A stretch of DNA of 12,510 bases from Paracoccaceae bacterium (GTDB lineage: Bacteria; Pseudomonadota; Alphaproteobacteria; Rhodobacterales; Rhodobacteraceae), in the NCBI GenBank assembly GCA_016764835.1, contig JAESRD010000087.1, positions 1 to 12,510 of the forward strand. Direction: 5' to 3'. Under the pieces are notes generated by a model, which was given only the letters and a program-made list of their open reading frames with translations, was not told where the DNA came from and ran no database searches. Positions 1-6,659 of this stretch are shown one piece after another (positions within the stretch are counted from its first letter, which is position 1; each line of letters begins with the position of its first letter). A program made the position numbers and the translations under genes.

Positions 1-113
1 ATGGTACAAAACGGAAAGTTCGCCGCTTGCGCCGCAGCCGTCTTTGTCAACGCGTTGAACAATGTCGACTTGCCAACATTTGGCATTCCGACGATCCCCA
101 TTTTAAAGCCCAT
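1..113 (-). CDS. ychF: Ribosome-binding ATPase YchF (5' end only)
   Basis: Only the first 37 codons are in the window; the rest lies beyond the left edge. The protein begins [20 protein letters not shown], the nucleotide-binding P-loop (GxPNVGKST, residues 9-17) of the Obg/YchF (TRAFAC) family, followed by NALTK and an AANFPFCT segment highly characteristic of YchF. Members of this family hydrolyse ATP in preference to GTP, bind ribosomes and are linked to translation and oxidative-stress responses. The start at 113 is supported by an AGGAG Shine-Dalgarno at about 118-122 and by the usual YchF N-terminus; an internal Met at residue 5 is a less likely start. Methionine at residue 10 where many homologues have leucine is a mild variation. 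It diverges from trpA across about 190 bp that should hold both promoters. Identification is firm despite the short length. Confidence 0.93.
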   Translation of the reverse strand, partial: MGFKMGIVGMPNVGKSTLFNALTKTAAAQAANFPFCT

Positions 114-128
114 GATGCTCTCCTATAT

Positions 129-153
129 CCGCGCCCGCTTCTAGGCGGCGCGG
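129..153 (-). repeat. Inverted repeat in the ychF leader
   Basis: A perfect 7-bp inverted repeat (CCGCGCC at 129-135, GGCGCGG at 147-153, 11-nt loop) lies just upstream of the ychF Shine-Dalgarno. In the ychF transcript it could form a GC-only hairpin ending about 6 nt before the AGGAG. No T-run follows, so it is not a terminator. Whether it regulates translation is unknown, and such short GC dyads are common in GC-rich DNA. Confidence 0.3.
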
Positions 154-304
154 GGCTGGGGCGCAAGTTTTGCTTTGTTAGAAAGGCGCAATGCTTCATT
201 TATAGCCGCGCCCAGCCGCTAACCCGTGCCGATAAAGCCTCTGAGCCATTGATTTTTCCCGGCTTATGCAGCAAACCCGTTTTGTTACAATGCTCGGGGG
301 CCAC

Positions 305-1096
305 ATGACACGTATCGACGATAAATTCGCGCAGCTGCGCAAAGAGGGACGCAAAGCCTTTGTGGCCTATGTCATGGCTGGCGACCCAGACTTTGAGACA
401 TCGCAAGAGCTGATCTGCGGCTTGGCTGGCGCTGGGGTCGATATTATCGAGCTGGGCATGCCCTTTACCGACCCGATGGCCGATGGCCCGACCATTCAGC
501 TGGCCGGACAGCGCGCGCTCAAAGCCGGGCAAACGCTGGATAAGACATTGGCTATGGCGCGCAAACTGCGCGAAACTGATGATACAACGCCGATTGTTCT
601 GATGGGTTATTACAACCCGGTCTATTCGCGCGGGGTTGATAAGTTTCTGGTGCAGGCCAAAGCCGCCGGGATTGACGGGCTGATCATTGTTGATCTGCCG
701 CCCGAAGAAGACGCAGAGCTGTGCCTTCCCGCGCAGAAAGCCGGGCTAAACTTCATTCGGCTGGCCACGCCAACGACTGATGACAAACGCCTGCCCACAG
801 TACTGCAAAACACGTCGGGCTTTGTTTATTATGTCTCAATCAACGGCATTACCGGGGCTGCCGCCGCGCAGGCCAGCGATGTTGCGCCCGAAGTGGCACG
901 GATCAAAGCCCAAACTGACCTACCGGTCATCGTTGGCTTTGGCATTACCACGCCAGATGCCGCGCAATCTATTGCGTCGGTTGCCGATGGCTGCGTTGTC
1001 GGCTCGGCCATTGTCGCACAGATCGCGGACGGCAAACCGGTGGCCGAGGTGCTGCGCTTTGTCGCCGATCTGGCCACAGGGGCGCATAAGGCCTAG
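305..1096 (+). CDS. trpA: Tryptophan synthase alpha chain
   Basis: 263 aa, the normal length for TrpA. The alpha subunit cleaves indole-3-glycerol phosphate to indole and glyceraldehyde 3-phosphate and passes indole through a tunnel to the beta subunit TrpB in the cytoplasm. The catalytic acids are in place: Glu49 ([11 protein letters not shown]) and Asp60 (MADGP), with the same numbering as the E. coli enzyme. Later conserved elements include the VDLPPEE segment, the [11 protein letters not shown] strand-loop and the GFGI / VVGSAIV phosphate-binding glycines of the TIM barrel. The start at 305 is chosen over an upstream in-frame ATG at 266 because MTRIDDKFA is the usual N-terminus and a GGGGG Shine-Dalgarno sits at 296-300. 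No trpB or trpF is in the window, so trpA stands apart from those partners here. Its TAG stop lies in a CTAG palindrome shared with the convergent gene. Confidence 0.97.
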   Translation: MTRIDDKFAQLRKEGRKAFVAYVMAGDPDFETSQELICGLAGAGVDIIELGMPFTDPMADGPTIQLAGQRALKAGQTLDKTLAMARKLRETDDTTPIVLMGYYNPVYSRGVDKFLVQAKAAGIDGLIIVDLPPEEDAELCLPAQKAGLNFIRLATPTTDDKRLPTVLQNTSGFVYYVSINGITGAAAAQASDVAPEVARIKAQTDLPVIVGFGITTPDAAQSIASVADGCVVGSAIVAQIADGKPVAEVLRFVADLATGAHKA

Positions 1097-2661
1097 CTGG
1101 CTTTGGCTTGCATTTCCCGGCCAGCCGCTTCAGCAAGAACCTTGGGGATATCGTCCGCCGGACATGGCCGACATAGCAGATAACCCTGCCCCAATGTGCA
1201 ATTGCGCGCCCGCAAGAATTCCAGCTCGGTCTCGTGCTCAATCCCTTCGGCCGTTACCTCAAGCGACAGCGATTCCGCCAGCGCTAAAACTCCCGACACG
1301 ATCTTGGCATTCATCTTCGATGTATCAACATCGGTAACAAAGCTGCGGTCGATCTTGATCTTGCTGATCGGCAATTGCGTTAGCGTGGCAAGGCTCGACG
1401 TGCCAGTGCCAAAATCATCCAGCGAGATACGCACGCCTTTGATGGCCAATTGGTTGATGATGGTGCGGGCCCGCTCCATATCGGCAATCACCGCGCGTTC
1501 TGTGATCTCGATCTCAAGCCGGTCACCGCTCATACCGTTGCGGGTCAGTATGTCACCAATCCGGTCGGCTAGGTTTTCGTTTGAAAACTGGCAAGGTGAG
1601 ATGTTGAACGAAAGGTTTGCATTGGTCGGCCAGGACATCAGCGCCCGGCAGGCTTCGTCCAATATCCGGTCTGACATCTCATCAATCAGCCCCATATCTT
1701 CGGCCAACCCAATGAAGATGTCTGGCGGCACAAAGCCACGCTCAGCATGCTCCCACCGGGCCAAAACCTCAAACCCATTGATGGTGTTATCAGCAATATC
1801 GTAAACCGGCTGAAAATAGGGCCGGATGTGGTTTTGGCTGACCGCCTCGCGCAGATCGGCCTCAAGCTGGGCGGTGTCGCGCAGCCGGGCCCCGAGTGCA
1901 TTGTCATAATGCGCCATTGAACCGCGGCCATTGTCTTTGGCAAGATACATGGCTTGGTCGGCATGGCGCAGCAGCACTTGGCCGGTCATGCCGTCTTCCC
2001 ACTGGGCAATGCCAATAGAACAAGAAATGACCACGCTCCAATCATCAACAATGAAGGCGCGCCGCATTTCGGTTAGCAAGCGGCGCGCCAGATTGGGACC
2101 GCTATCTTCATCATGGCCGCTGCCGCGCACGAGGATGGCAAATTCGTCGCCCCCCAGCCGGTAAATGTCGCATGACTTGGAGCATATGTTGCGCAGCCGC
2201 TCGGCAAATTCGCACAAAAGCGCGTCGCCCGCCGCATGGCCGCGCAGGTCGTTGACAGGCTTAAACCGGTCAAGGTCTATCAGCAGCAATGACAGGCTAA
2301 ATTTGTCGGGGTTGGCCCAGCCACTGGCGGTGATTTTTTGCGTCTGTAGCTGATAGCTGCGCCGATTATGCAGCCCGGTCAGAGGGTCATGCAGCGCAAT
2401 ATGGCTTGCCTCGGCCTCGGCTATTTCGGTTTCTTTATGCGCGGCGACAAGCAACCTATTCCACCGGTATAAAAACAGCGGGCCGGCCAGCGACAGCACG
2501 ACCACAAAATCGGCGATCGCATCGAACATTAAATGTCCGTGATCGAGGCTCATATGATAAAACCATTCAAAACCTCCCGTGCTTACGAGTATGATATAGA
2601 GGCCCAAACTGACCGCAAAAATAAGCAGGTTAAATGGATCTTTGATGATTTTCTTAAACAT
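1093..2661 (-). CDS. Membrane-anchored GGDEF-EAL cyclic-di-GMP protein
   Basis: 522 aa. Two hydrophobic segments (about residues 10-27 and 48-66) flank a short, probably periplasmic stretch. A linker of about 20 residues leads to a GGDEF domain (about 88-255) and an EAL domain (about 262-510). The GGDEF signature at 170-174 is intact, as is the metal-site [10 protein letters not shown] strand, so diguanylate cyclase activity is possible. No RxxD inhibitory site is present five residues before GGDEF (SKSC instead). The EAL domain keeps its phosphodiesterase residues: EVLAR (298-302, a common EAL variant), the Asn of SFNIS, ITE (386-388), DDFGTG (415-420), KIDRS (436-440), AEGIE (471-475) and GQGYLLCRP. 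Both activities may therefore be live, though hybrids often use GGDEF as a GTP-sensing regulator. There is no recognisable sensory domain. The start at 2661 is supported by a GGGGG Shine-Dalgarno at about 2666-2670. It is transcribed alone; its target process is unknown. Confidence 0.93.
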   Translation of the reverse strand: MFKKIIKDPFNLLIFAVSLGLYIILVSTGGFEWFYHMSLDHGHLMFDAIADFVVVLSLAGPLFLYRWNRLLVAAHKETEIAEAEASHIALHDPLTGLHNRRSYQLQTQKITASGWANPDKFSLSLLLIDLDRFKPVNDLRGHAAGDALLCEFAERLRNICSKSCDIYRLGGDEFAILVRGSGHDEDSGPNLARRLLTEMRRAFIVDDWSVVISCSIGIAQWEDGMTGQVLLRHADQAMYLAKDNGRGSMAHYDNALGARLRDTAQLEADLREAVSQNHIRPYFQPVYDIADNTINGFEVLARWEHAERGFVPPDIFIGLAEDMGLIDEMSDRILDEACRALMSWPTNANLSFNISPCQFSNENLADRIGDILTRNGMSGDRLEIEITERAVIADMERARTIINQLAIKGVRISLDDFGTGTSSLATLTQLPISKIKIDRSFVTDVDTSKMNAKIVSGVLALAESLSLEVTAEGIEHETELEFLRARNCTLGQGYLLCRPCPADDIPKVLAEAAGREMQAKAS

Positions 2662-2847
2662 ATCGCCCCCAAGTTCCCGAGGCTGAATCTGGCGGCAAAT
2701 ACCAAAGGCTCTGTTAATATTGCGCGGCTGTATTATTAGAGTTTGACCTAACTTCTACGGGCCGCCGCCAAAACTGCGCACCGCCGATGTTTTGGCCCGC
2801 GCAAAGCTTGCAGATAGCCCGCATCTCTGGCAAGAATTTCTAACCAA

Positions 2848-2880
2848 TTTGCGGAAAGCCTAGTTTTGCGGAAAGCCAAG
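2848..2880 (+). repeat. Tandem 16-bp direct repeat at the lldD translation start
   Basis: Two copies of a 16-bp unit (tttgcggaaagccTag at 2848-2863 and tttgcggaaagccAag at 2865-2880) differ at one base and are separated by a single T, giving a 17-bp period. The second copy ends two bases before the lldD ATG and contains its only Shine-Dalgarno-like stretch (GGAAAG, 2870-2875), so that stretch is duplicated. The repeat may be a recent slippage duplication or a two-site operator; the sequence does not decide between these. Confidence 0.7.
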
Positions 2881-2882
2881 TC

Positions 2883-4046
2883 ATGCCTCTGATCACCTGT
2901 ATTGACGACCTCAAGCAGTTGCACCGCCGTCGGGTGCCCAAAATGTTCTACGACTATGCCGAATCGGGCAGTTGGACAGAGCAAACTTTTCGCGAGAACA
3001 GTTCAGACTTTGACAAAATCCGTCTGCGCCAGCGCGTGGCTGTTGATATGTCAAACCGGGTGACCAGCGGCAAAATGCTGGGCGAAGACGTGACCATTCC
3101 GGTGAGTTTGGCGCCTATTGGCCTTGGCGGCATGCAGGCAGCTGATGGCGAGATCAAAGCTGCGCGCGCGGCGGCCAAATTTGGCGTGCCCTATACTTTG
3201 TCGACCATGTCGATCTGTTCGATCGAGGATGTCGCCGAGAATGTTAAAGCCCCGTTTTGGTTTCAGCTCTATGTTATGCGTGACGCCGAGTTTACTGATA
3301 ATCTGATCGCGCGGGCCAAGAATGCTGGCTGCTCGGCACTGGTGATCACGCTTGATTTACAGATTTTGGGCCAGCGGCACAAAGACCTGAAGAACAACCT
3401 AGCTGCGCCGCCAAAGCTGAGCCCCAAGACCCTGCTCAACTTGTCGACCAAATGGCGCTGGGGCATGGGCATGCTCGGCACCCGGCGCTGGACGTTTCGC
3501 AATATTGTTGGCCATGCAAAAGGTGTTGGCGATCTGAGCAGCCTGCAATCTTGGACCAATGAGCAGTTCGAGCCCAAGCTTGACTGGTCGATGGTGGCGC
3601 GGCTGCGTGATAAATGGGGCGGCAAGATTATCCTCAAGGGAATATTGGACGCTGAGGATGCCAAAAAGGCGGTTGAGATTGGCGCTGATGCGATCATCGT
3701 TTCCAACCATGGCGGCCGCCAGCTCGACGGCGCGCTGTCAACCATTCGGGTGTTGCCAAGCATTGTCGCCGCCGTTGGTGGGCAAACTGAAATCTGGCTC
3801 GATAGTGGCATTCGCTCGGGCCAAGACGTGCTCAAAGCGCTGGCTTTGGGGGCCACAGGTACCATGATCGGGCGGGCCTATATTTATGGGCTAGGTGCTA
3901 TGGGCGAAGCCGGGGTGACACGGGCGCTAGAGGTGATCCAGCGCGAGCTGGATATCACCATGGCGCTATGCGGACGGCGCGACGTGAACACGCTGGACCG
4001 GGATATTTTGCTGGTGCCTAAGGGGTTTGAGGGTGAGTGGGAATAG
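2883..4046 (+). CDS. lldD: FMN-dependent alpha-hydroxy-acid (L-lactate) dehydrogenase
   Basis: 387 aa, the usual length of the LldD/glycolate oxidase family, which oxidises L-2-hydroxy acids to 2-keto acids with FMN. Family landmarks run in order: FYDYAESGSW (22-31, containing an active-site Tyr), APIG (77-80, FMN contact), FQLYV (127-131), the substrate-site loop LGQRHKDLKNN (162-172), Lys252 in ILKGI, the catalytic base His276 within SNHGGRQLDG with Arg279, and the FMN-phosphate loop DSGIRSGQDV (307-316) through IGR. The GQRH-KD-KNN loop resembles bacterial L-lactate dehydrogenases that feed electrons to the respiratory chain. Glycolate or mandelate specificity cannot be excluded, so the symbol is by similarity only. 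There is no signal peptide, and membrane association would be peripheral. The Shine-Dalgarno is weak (GGAAAG, 7 nt upstream) and sits in a tandem repeat. No lactate permease or lldR regulator is adjacent. Confidence 0.9.
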   Translation: MPLITCIDDLKQLHRRRVPKMFYDYAESGSWTEQTFRENSSDFDKIRLRQRVAVDMSNRVTSGKMLGEDVTIPVSLAPIGLGGMQAADGEIKAARAAAKFGVPYTLSTMSICSIEDVAENVKAPFWFQLYVMRDAEFTDNLIARAKNAGCSALVITLDLQILGQRHKDLKNNLAAPPKLSPKTLLNLSTKWRWGMGMLGTRRWTFRNIVGHAKGVGDLSSLQSWTNEQFEPKLDWSMVARLRDKWGGKIILKGILDAEDAKKAVEIGADAIIVSNHGGRQLDGALSTIRVLPSIVAAVGGQTEIWLDSGIRSGQDVLKALALGATGTMIGRAYIYGLGAMGEAGVTRALEVIQRELDITMALCGRRDVNTLDRDILLVPKGFEGEWE

Positions 4047-4050
4047 GGGT

Positions 4051-4064
4051 TTGACCCTACTCAA
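4051..4064. promoter_or_regulatory. Possible FNR/CRP-family operator (TTGACCCTACTCAA)
   Basis: TTGAC-N4-CTCAA matches the FNR/NnrR/DNR-type dyad TTGAY-N4-RTCAA in nine of the ten half-site positions and keeps perfect TTGA...TCAA arms. It lies between lldD and the MORN-repeat gene. An AT-rich stretch at about 4094-4105 downstream could hold a -10 element, placing the box near an activator position. This is one degenerate site found by eye, so it is only a candidate. Confidence 0.3.
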
Positions 4065-4113
4065 CAGCGGTGCCTGCGCCAGCATACGACAACAAATATT
4101 TTGTATTGAGCGC

Positions 4114-4119
4114 AAGGAG
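4114..4119 (+). promoter_or_regulatory. Shine-Dalgarno AAGGAG that decides the start of the MORN gene
   Basis: AAGGAG lies 10 nt before the ATG at 4130 but only one nucleotide before the in-frame ATG at 4121, and it is downstream of the ATG at 4070. Spacing therefore favours 4130. Confidence 0.6.
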
Positions 4120-4129
4120 CATGTTGAAA

Positions 4130-4351
4130 ATGACAGACATCCTAACGCCTCGGATTGAGCATCACCGAGATGGTACTGTCTGCGCAAAAGGGCAGATGCT
4201 TGGTGACCAATTGCATGGCTATTGGGAATGGTACCGCAAGGACGGCACTCTCAAGCGATCAGGCATGTTTGACCACGGCAGACAGGTCGGCGATTGGACA
4301 ACCTATGCCGCAGATGGAACCCCATACAAAGTGACCCGCATGACGCCATGA
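4130..4351 (+). CDS. Small MORN-repeat protein
   Basis: 73 aa from the chosen start. The body carries two to three short beta-hairpin repeats of the MORN_2 (YwqK-like) type: DGTVCAKGQMLGDQLHGYWEWYRKDGTLKRSG followed by a unit with HGRQVGDWTTYAADG. The G-x-W-x-x-Y-x-x-DG spacing is diagnostic. Such repeats are protein-interaction or surface modules. Automated annotation often calls them YwqK-type antitoxins, but there is no toxin partner here, so that role is not supported. There is no signal peptide or membrane segment, so it is probably cytoplasmic. The start at 4130 rests on AAGGAG at 4114-4119; alternatives at 4121 and 4070 would add 3 or 20 residues. It follows lldD by about 80 bp, with a possible FNR-like dyad between. 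Function unknown. Confidence 0.75.
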   Translation: MTDILTPRIEHHRDGTVCAKGQMLGDQLHGYWEWYRKDGTLKRSGMFDHGRQVGDWTTYAADGTPYKVTRMTP

Positions 4352-4412
4352 ATTTGGCGCGGTCACTTCACACCACGACGGCGACATTTGGCCAGCCCGT
4401 TTTGGCCCGTAA

Positions 4413-4441
4413 GTCGCAACTTGTAAAAACAACGCTGCGAC
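4413..4441. repeat. Interrupted inverted repeat upstream of rplY
   Basis: GTCGCA (4413-4418) pairs with TGCGAC (4436-4441), and an inner TTGT-AAAA-ACAA hairpin (4421-4432) is nested inside, separated by a small internal loop. The dyad is about 150 bp before rplY in the 240-bp non-coding gap that follows the MORN gene. No T-run follows on either strand, so it is not a typical terminator. It could be an operator or an RNA leader element. Confidence 0.3.
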
Positions 4442-4591
4442 GCCAGATTTGGCCATTGTTCCGCTCAGGCTAAGCCGCCGCCGCATTGCGTTGCTTTTTC
4501 TCTTTCCAAACCGCCCAAACTCAACTATCTGCGCAGCTTCACAGGTCCGTACACCCTTGGAGGACGGGCCGCTTACACAAAGGAATATACT

Positions 4592-5236
4592 ATGGCTGGT
4601 GAGATCCCAGATCTGACTGCCAAGGTACGTACGGGGACAGGCAAGGGGGCCGCCCGTCAAGCTCGCCGTGATGGCGACGTACCTGGCATTGTTTATGGTG
4701 GTGGCATTGACCCACTGCCAATCAACATCAATTTCAACGCTTTGCTCAAGCGCCTGCGTCAGGGCCGCTTCATGTCAACGCTGTTCAACCTTCAGGTTGA
4801 AGGTGTCGATGATGTGCGGGTTATCTGCCGTAATGTGCAGCGCGATGTGGTCAAAGACCTGCCGCGCCACGTTGACTTTATGCGCCTTCGTCGCACCAGC
4901 CGGGTGAGCTTGTTCAACCCTGTTGAGTTCATCAACCATGAAGCATCTCCAGGTCTTAAGCTTGGTGGCGTGTTGACTGTTGTGCGGGCCGAAGTTGAGC
5001 TGAACGTGCTTGCGGGCGAGATCCCTGAGCAGCTGACAGCTGATCTGACGGGCTACGAGGTTGGTGATGTGATCCACATCAACGATATCGAGCTGCCTAA
5101 AGGCTCCAAAGCAACGATCGATCGTAACTTTGTTGTTGCCAACATCTCTGCGCCTTCCGGTCTGCGGTCATCTGGTGCAACCAGTGATGATGACGATGCC
5201 GAGACAGAAGCCACTGAAGAGACTTCCGAAGAGTAA
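4592..5236 (+). CDS. rplY: 50S ribosomal protein L25, Ctc/TL5 two-domain form
   Basis: 214 aa, the long two-domain form rather than the single-domain E. coli protein of about 94 aa. The N-terminal half binds 5S rRNA: residues 1-95 carry the early basic patch ([20 protein letters not shown]) and end in the [13 protein letters not shown] strand typical of L25. The C-terminal TL5/Ctc beta domain (about 100-190) contains the [13 protein letters not shown] and [16 protein letters not shown] segments. The tail is strongly acidic ([16 protein letters not shown]), as in many alphaproteobacterial L25 proteins. An AAAGGA Shine-Dalgarno (4579-4584) lies 7 nt upstream of the ATG. The gene has its own 240-bp upstream region and a strong terminator 25 bp after the stop, so it is probably a single-gene transcript. 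I recognised no L25 leader RNA. Confidence 0.97.
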   Translation: MAGEIPDLTAKVRTGTGKGAARQARRDGDVPGIVYGGGIDPLPININFNALLKRLRQGRFMSTLFNLQVEGVDDVRVICRNVQRDVVKDLPRHVDFMRLRRTSRVSLFNPVEFINHEASPGLKLGGVLTVVRAEVELNVLAGEIPEQLTADLTGYEVGDVIHINDIELPKGSKATIDRNFVVANISAPSGLRSSGATSDDDDAETEATEETSEE

Positions 5237-5261
5237 GTCTGAGACTTGTTATTGTGATATG

Positions 5262-5286
5262 AAACGGGGCCGTTTGGCCCCGTTTT
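5262..5286 (+). terminator. Rho-independent terminator after rplY
   Basis: A perfect 10-bp inverted repeat (AAACGGGGCC at 5262-5271, GGCCCCGTTT at 5276-5285) with a GTTT tetraloop is followed by a short T-run (TTTT, then GCATTT). It starts 25 bp after the rplY stop. Because the A-rich base of the stem mirrors the T-run it could work partly in both directions, but the only gene converging on it is rplY. Confidence 0.88.
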
Positions 5287-5326
5287 GCATTTGTGCCATC
5301 TGCGGCGCGCAGTTTAGGAACCCGTC

Positions 5327-5863
5327 ATGACGCAACAGCCCCAAAGTCCGGTCTTTGCCGCCGATTGCGGCGCGTGTGTTGCACTATGCTGCGTGGCGCT
5401 GGCGTTTGACAAAGGCCAAAAGTTTGCCGAGGCAAAGCCCGCAGGCACGCCGTGTCGCCATTTGGCCCGCGACGGCGTGTTATGCACGATCCATGACCGG
5501 TTGCATATGGACGGCTTTTCGGGCTGCGTGGCTTATGATTGTCTGGGCGCGGGCCAACGGGTGAGCCAGGAGCTGTTTGCCGGGCAAAGCTGGCGCAAAC
5601 AGCCCGCCCTGCTTGGGCCAATGATCGATGCGTTTTGGGCCATGCGCCACGTGCAAGAGCAACATCTGTTACTGGTTGAAGCGGCAAAGTTGCCATTGAC
5701 CGCCGCTGAGGAAGCAGCCCGCCAAGAGCTGCTTGCCAGCCTCGCGCCCGAGCGCGACTGGGACCAAGCCAGCCTCACAGCTTTCGCGCCTGACCAAATG
5801 CAGGCCAAGATCACAACCTTTCTCACCGGGCTGCGCCACCATCTGGCCTCGCCCGCCCAATAG
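5327..5863 (+). CDS. Cysteine-cluster protein of unknown function
   Basis: 178 aa. Eight cysteines fall in the first 72 residues (14, 17, 21, 22, 43, 53, 67, 72), in CxxC-x3-CC, AGTPC, CTIH and GC-x4-DC contexts, and none in the visible C-terminal part, which looks alpha-helical. This resembles YkgJ-like CxxCxxCC proteins thought to bind zinc or an Fe-S cluster. The AKPAGTPC...CTIHDRL...GFSGC..YDC.GAG pattern also recalls the cysteine-rich N-terminus of some actinobacterial pentapeptide-repeat proteins, but no pentapeptide repeat is present here. Metal binding is inference. There is no signal peptide, so it is probably cytoplasmic. AGGAA at 5316-5320 supports the start. It ends 15 nt before pth, so the two are likely co-transcribed, hinting at a translation-related or quality-control role. 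Confidence 0.85.
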   Translation: MTQQPQSPVFAADCGACVALCCVALAFDKGQKFAEAKPAGTPCRHLARDGVLCTIHDRLHMDGFSGCVAYDCLGAGQRVSQELFAGQSWRKQPALLGPMIDAFWAMRHVQEQHLLLVEAAKLPLTAAEEAARQELLASLAPERDWDQASLTAFAPDQMQAKITTFLTGLRHHLASPAQ

Positions 5864-5878
5864 CGGTAGTATCTGAGC

Positions 5879-6592
5879 ATGATAATTTTTGCAGGCCTCG
5901 GCAATCCGGGGGCTAAATACGCGCATAACCGGCACAATATCGGCTTCATGGCGCTTGACCGTATTGCTGAAGATCACGGGTTTTCGCCGTGGCGGGCCAA
6001 GTTTCAGGGCCAGATCAGCGATGGCCGTTTGGGCGGGCAAAAGGTGCTACTGCTCAAGCCGATGACCTTTATGAACCTGTCGGGCCAATCTATCGGCGAG
6101 GCTCTGCGGTTTCACAAACTCGACGGCACGTCGCTGACCGTGTTTCACGATGAGATTGATCTGGCCCCTGCCAAGATCAGGCTTAAAGATGGCGGTGGCC
6201 ATGCCGGTCATAATGGGCTGCGCTCGATCCATGCCCATATTGGCCCGCATTACAGCCGGGTGCGCATGGGCGTTGGCCATCCGGGCCATAAAGACGCGGT
6301 GCCGGGCTATGTGTTGCGTGACTTCCCCAAAGCCGATGCAGAGTGGCTCGATGATCTGATGCGCGGTATTTGCGATGGCGCGGCGCTATTGGCCGACGGC
6401 GAAGGCCCGAAGTTTCTTAACGCGATAGGGCTGCGACTGCGCCCTGCCCGCTCATCTGGCGGCACCAATGGGCCAAAACAGGTGCCAAAAGTAGCGCCGA
6501 TTAAGGCCATTAAACCAGACCCAGCCCCCAAGCCCGAAGCCGCACCAGACAGCCGCTCAGCGCTTGAACGGCTCAGAGACCGGTTCAAATAG
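5879..6592 (+). CDS. pth: Peptidyl-tRNA hydrolase
   Basis: 237 aa. Pth releases the peptide from peptidyl-tRNAs that drop off the ribosome and recycles the tRNA in the cytoplasm. The active site is complete: Asn9 in GLGNPG, catalytic His19 in NRHNIGF, Asn66 in FMNLSG, Asp91 in FHDEID and Asn112 in HAGHNGL (E. coli Asn10, His20, Asn68, Asp93, Asn114). The core ends near residue 185. About 50 extra residues follow, rich in Pro, Lys and Ala (PKQVPKVAPIKAIKPDP...) and ending in a charged helix SALERLRDRFK. I recall similar tails in Rhodobacterales Pth, which makes the protein longer than the approximately 190-aa E. coli enzyme. The Shine-Dalgarno is poor, so translation is probably coupled to the cysteine-rich gene 15 nt upstream. 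Nearby rplY fits a translation-factor neighbourhood. Confidence 0.97.
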   Translation: MIIFAGLGNPGAKYAHNRHNIGFMALDRIAEDHGFSPWRAKFQGQISDGRLGGQKVLLLKPMTFMNLSGQSIGEALRFHKLDGTSLTVFHDEIDLAPAKIRLKDGGGHAGHNGLRSIHAHIGPHYSRVRMGVGHPGHKDAVPGYVLRDFPKADAEWLDDLMRGICDGAALLADGEGPKFLNAIGLRLRPARSSGGTNGPKQVPKVAPIKAIKPDPAPKPEAAPDSRSALERLRDRFK

Positions 6593-6646
6593 CCATTTTT
6601 TCCACCACGTTATTGACCTTTGCGGCCAAGACGCCAATCCTTGGGC

Positions 6647-6653
6647 AAGGGAG
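6647..6653 (+). promoter_or_regulatory. Shine-Dalgarno AAGGGAG that decides the serine hydrolase start
   Basis: AAGGGAG lies 6 nt before the ATG at 6660, directly ahead of a typical signal-anchor sequence. The in-frame ATG at 6564 lies inside pth and would put 32 unlikely residues ahead of the membrane segment. Confidence 0.75.
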
Positions 6654-6659
6654 AATGAT

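Noticed and set aside
266..304. N-terminal extension of trpA from an upstream ATG
   Set aside because: The family N-terminus starts at MTRID (305), where the GGGGG Shine-Dalgarno is well placed; the extension is not TrpA-like.
27..308. 93-codon plus-strand open frame spanning the ychF/trpA gap
   Set aside because: It overlaps the ychF start region antisense, has no Shine-Dalgarno and no recognisable protein features.
2787..2843. 18-codon open frame (MFWPAQ...) upstream of lldD as a leader peptide
   Set aside because: There is no Shine-Dalgarno, and no run of regulatory codons or attenuator hairpin follows.
3043..3054. TTGATATGTCAA, an FNR-like dyad
   Set aside because: The half-site spacing is 2 bp too short, and it lies inside lldD coding sequence.
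4130..4351. MORN-repeat protein as an antitoxin of a toxin-antitoxin pair
   Set aside because: No toxin-like partner gene is adjacent; the YwqK antitoxin label comes from automated naming of MORN_2 proteins.
4259..4660. 133-codon minus-strand open frame through the rplY upstream region
   Set aside because: It runs antisense into both the MORN gene and rplY, has no family features, and its composition looks random.
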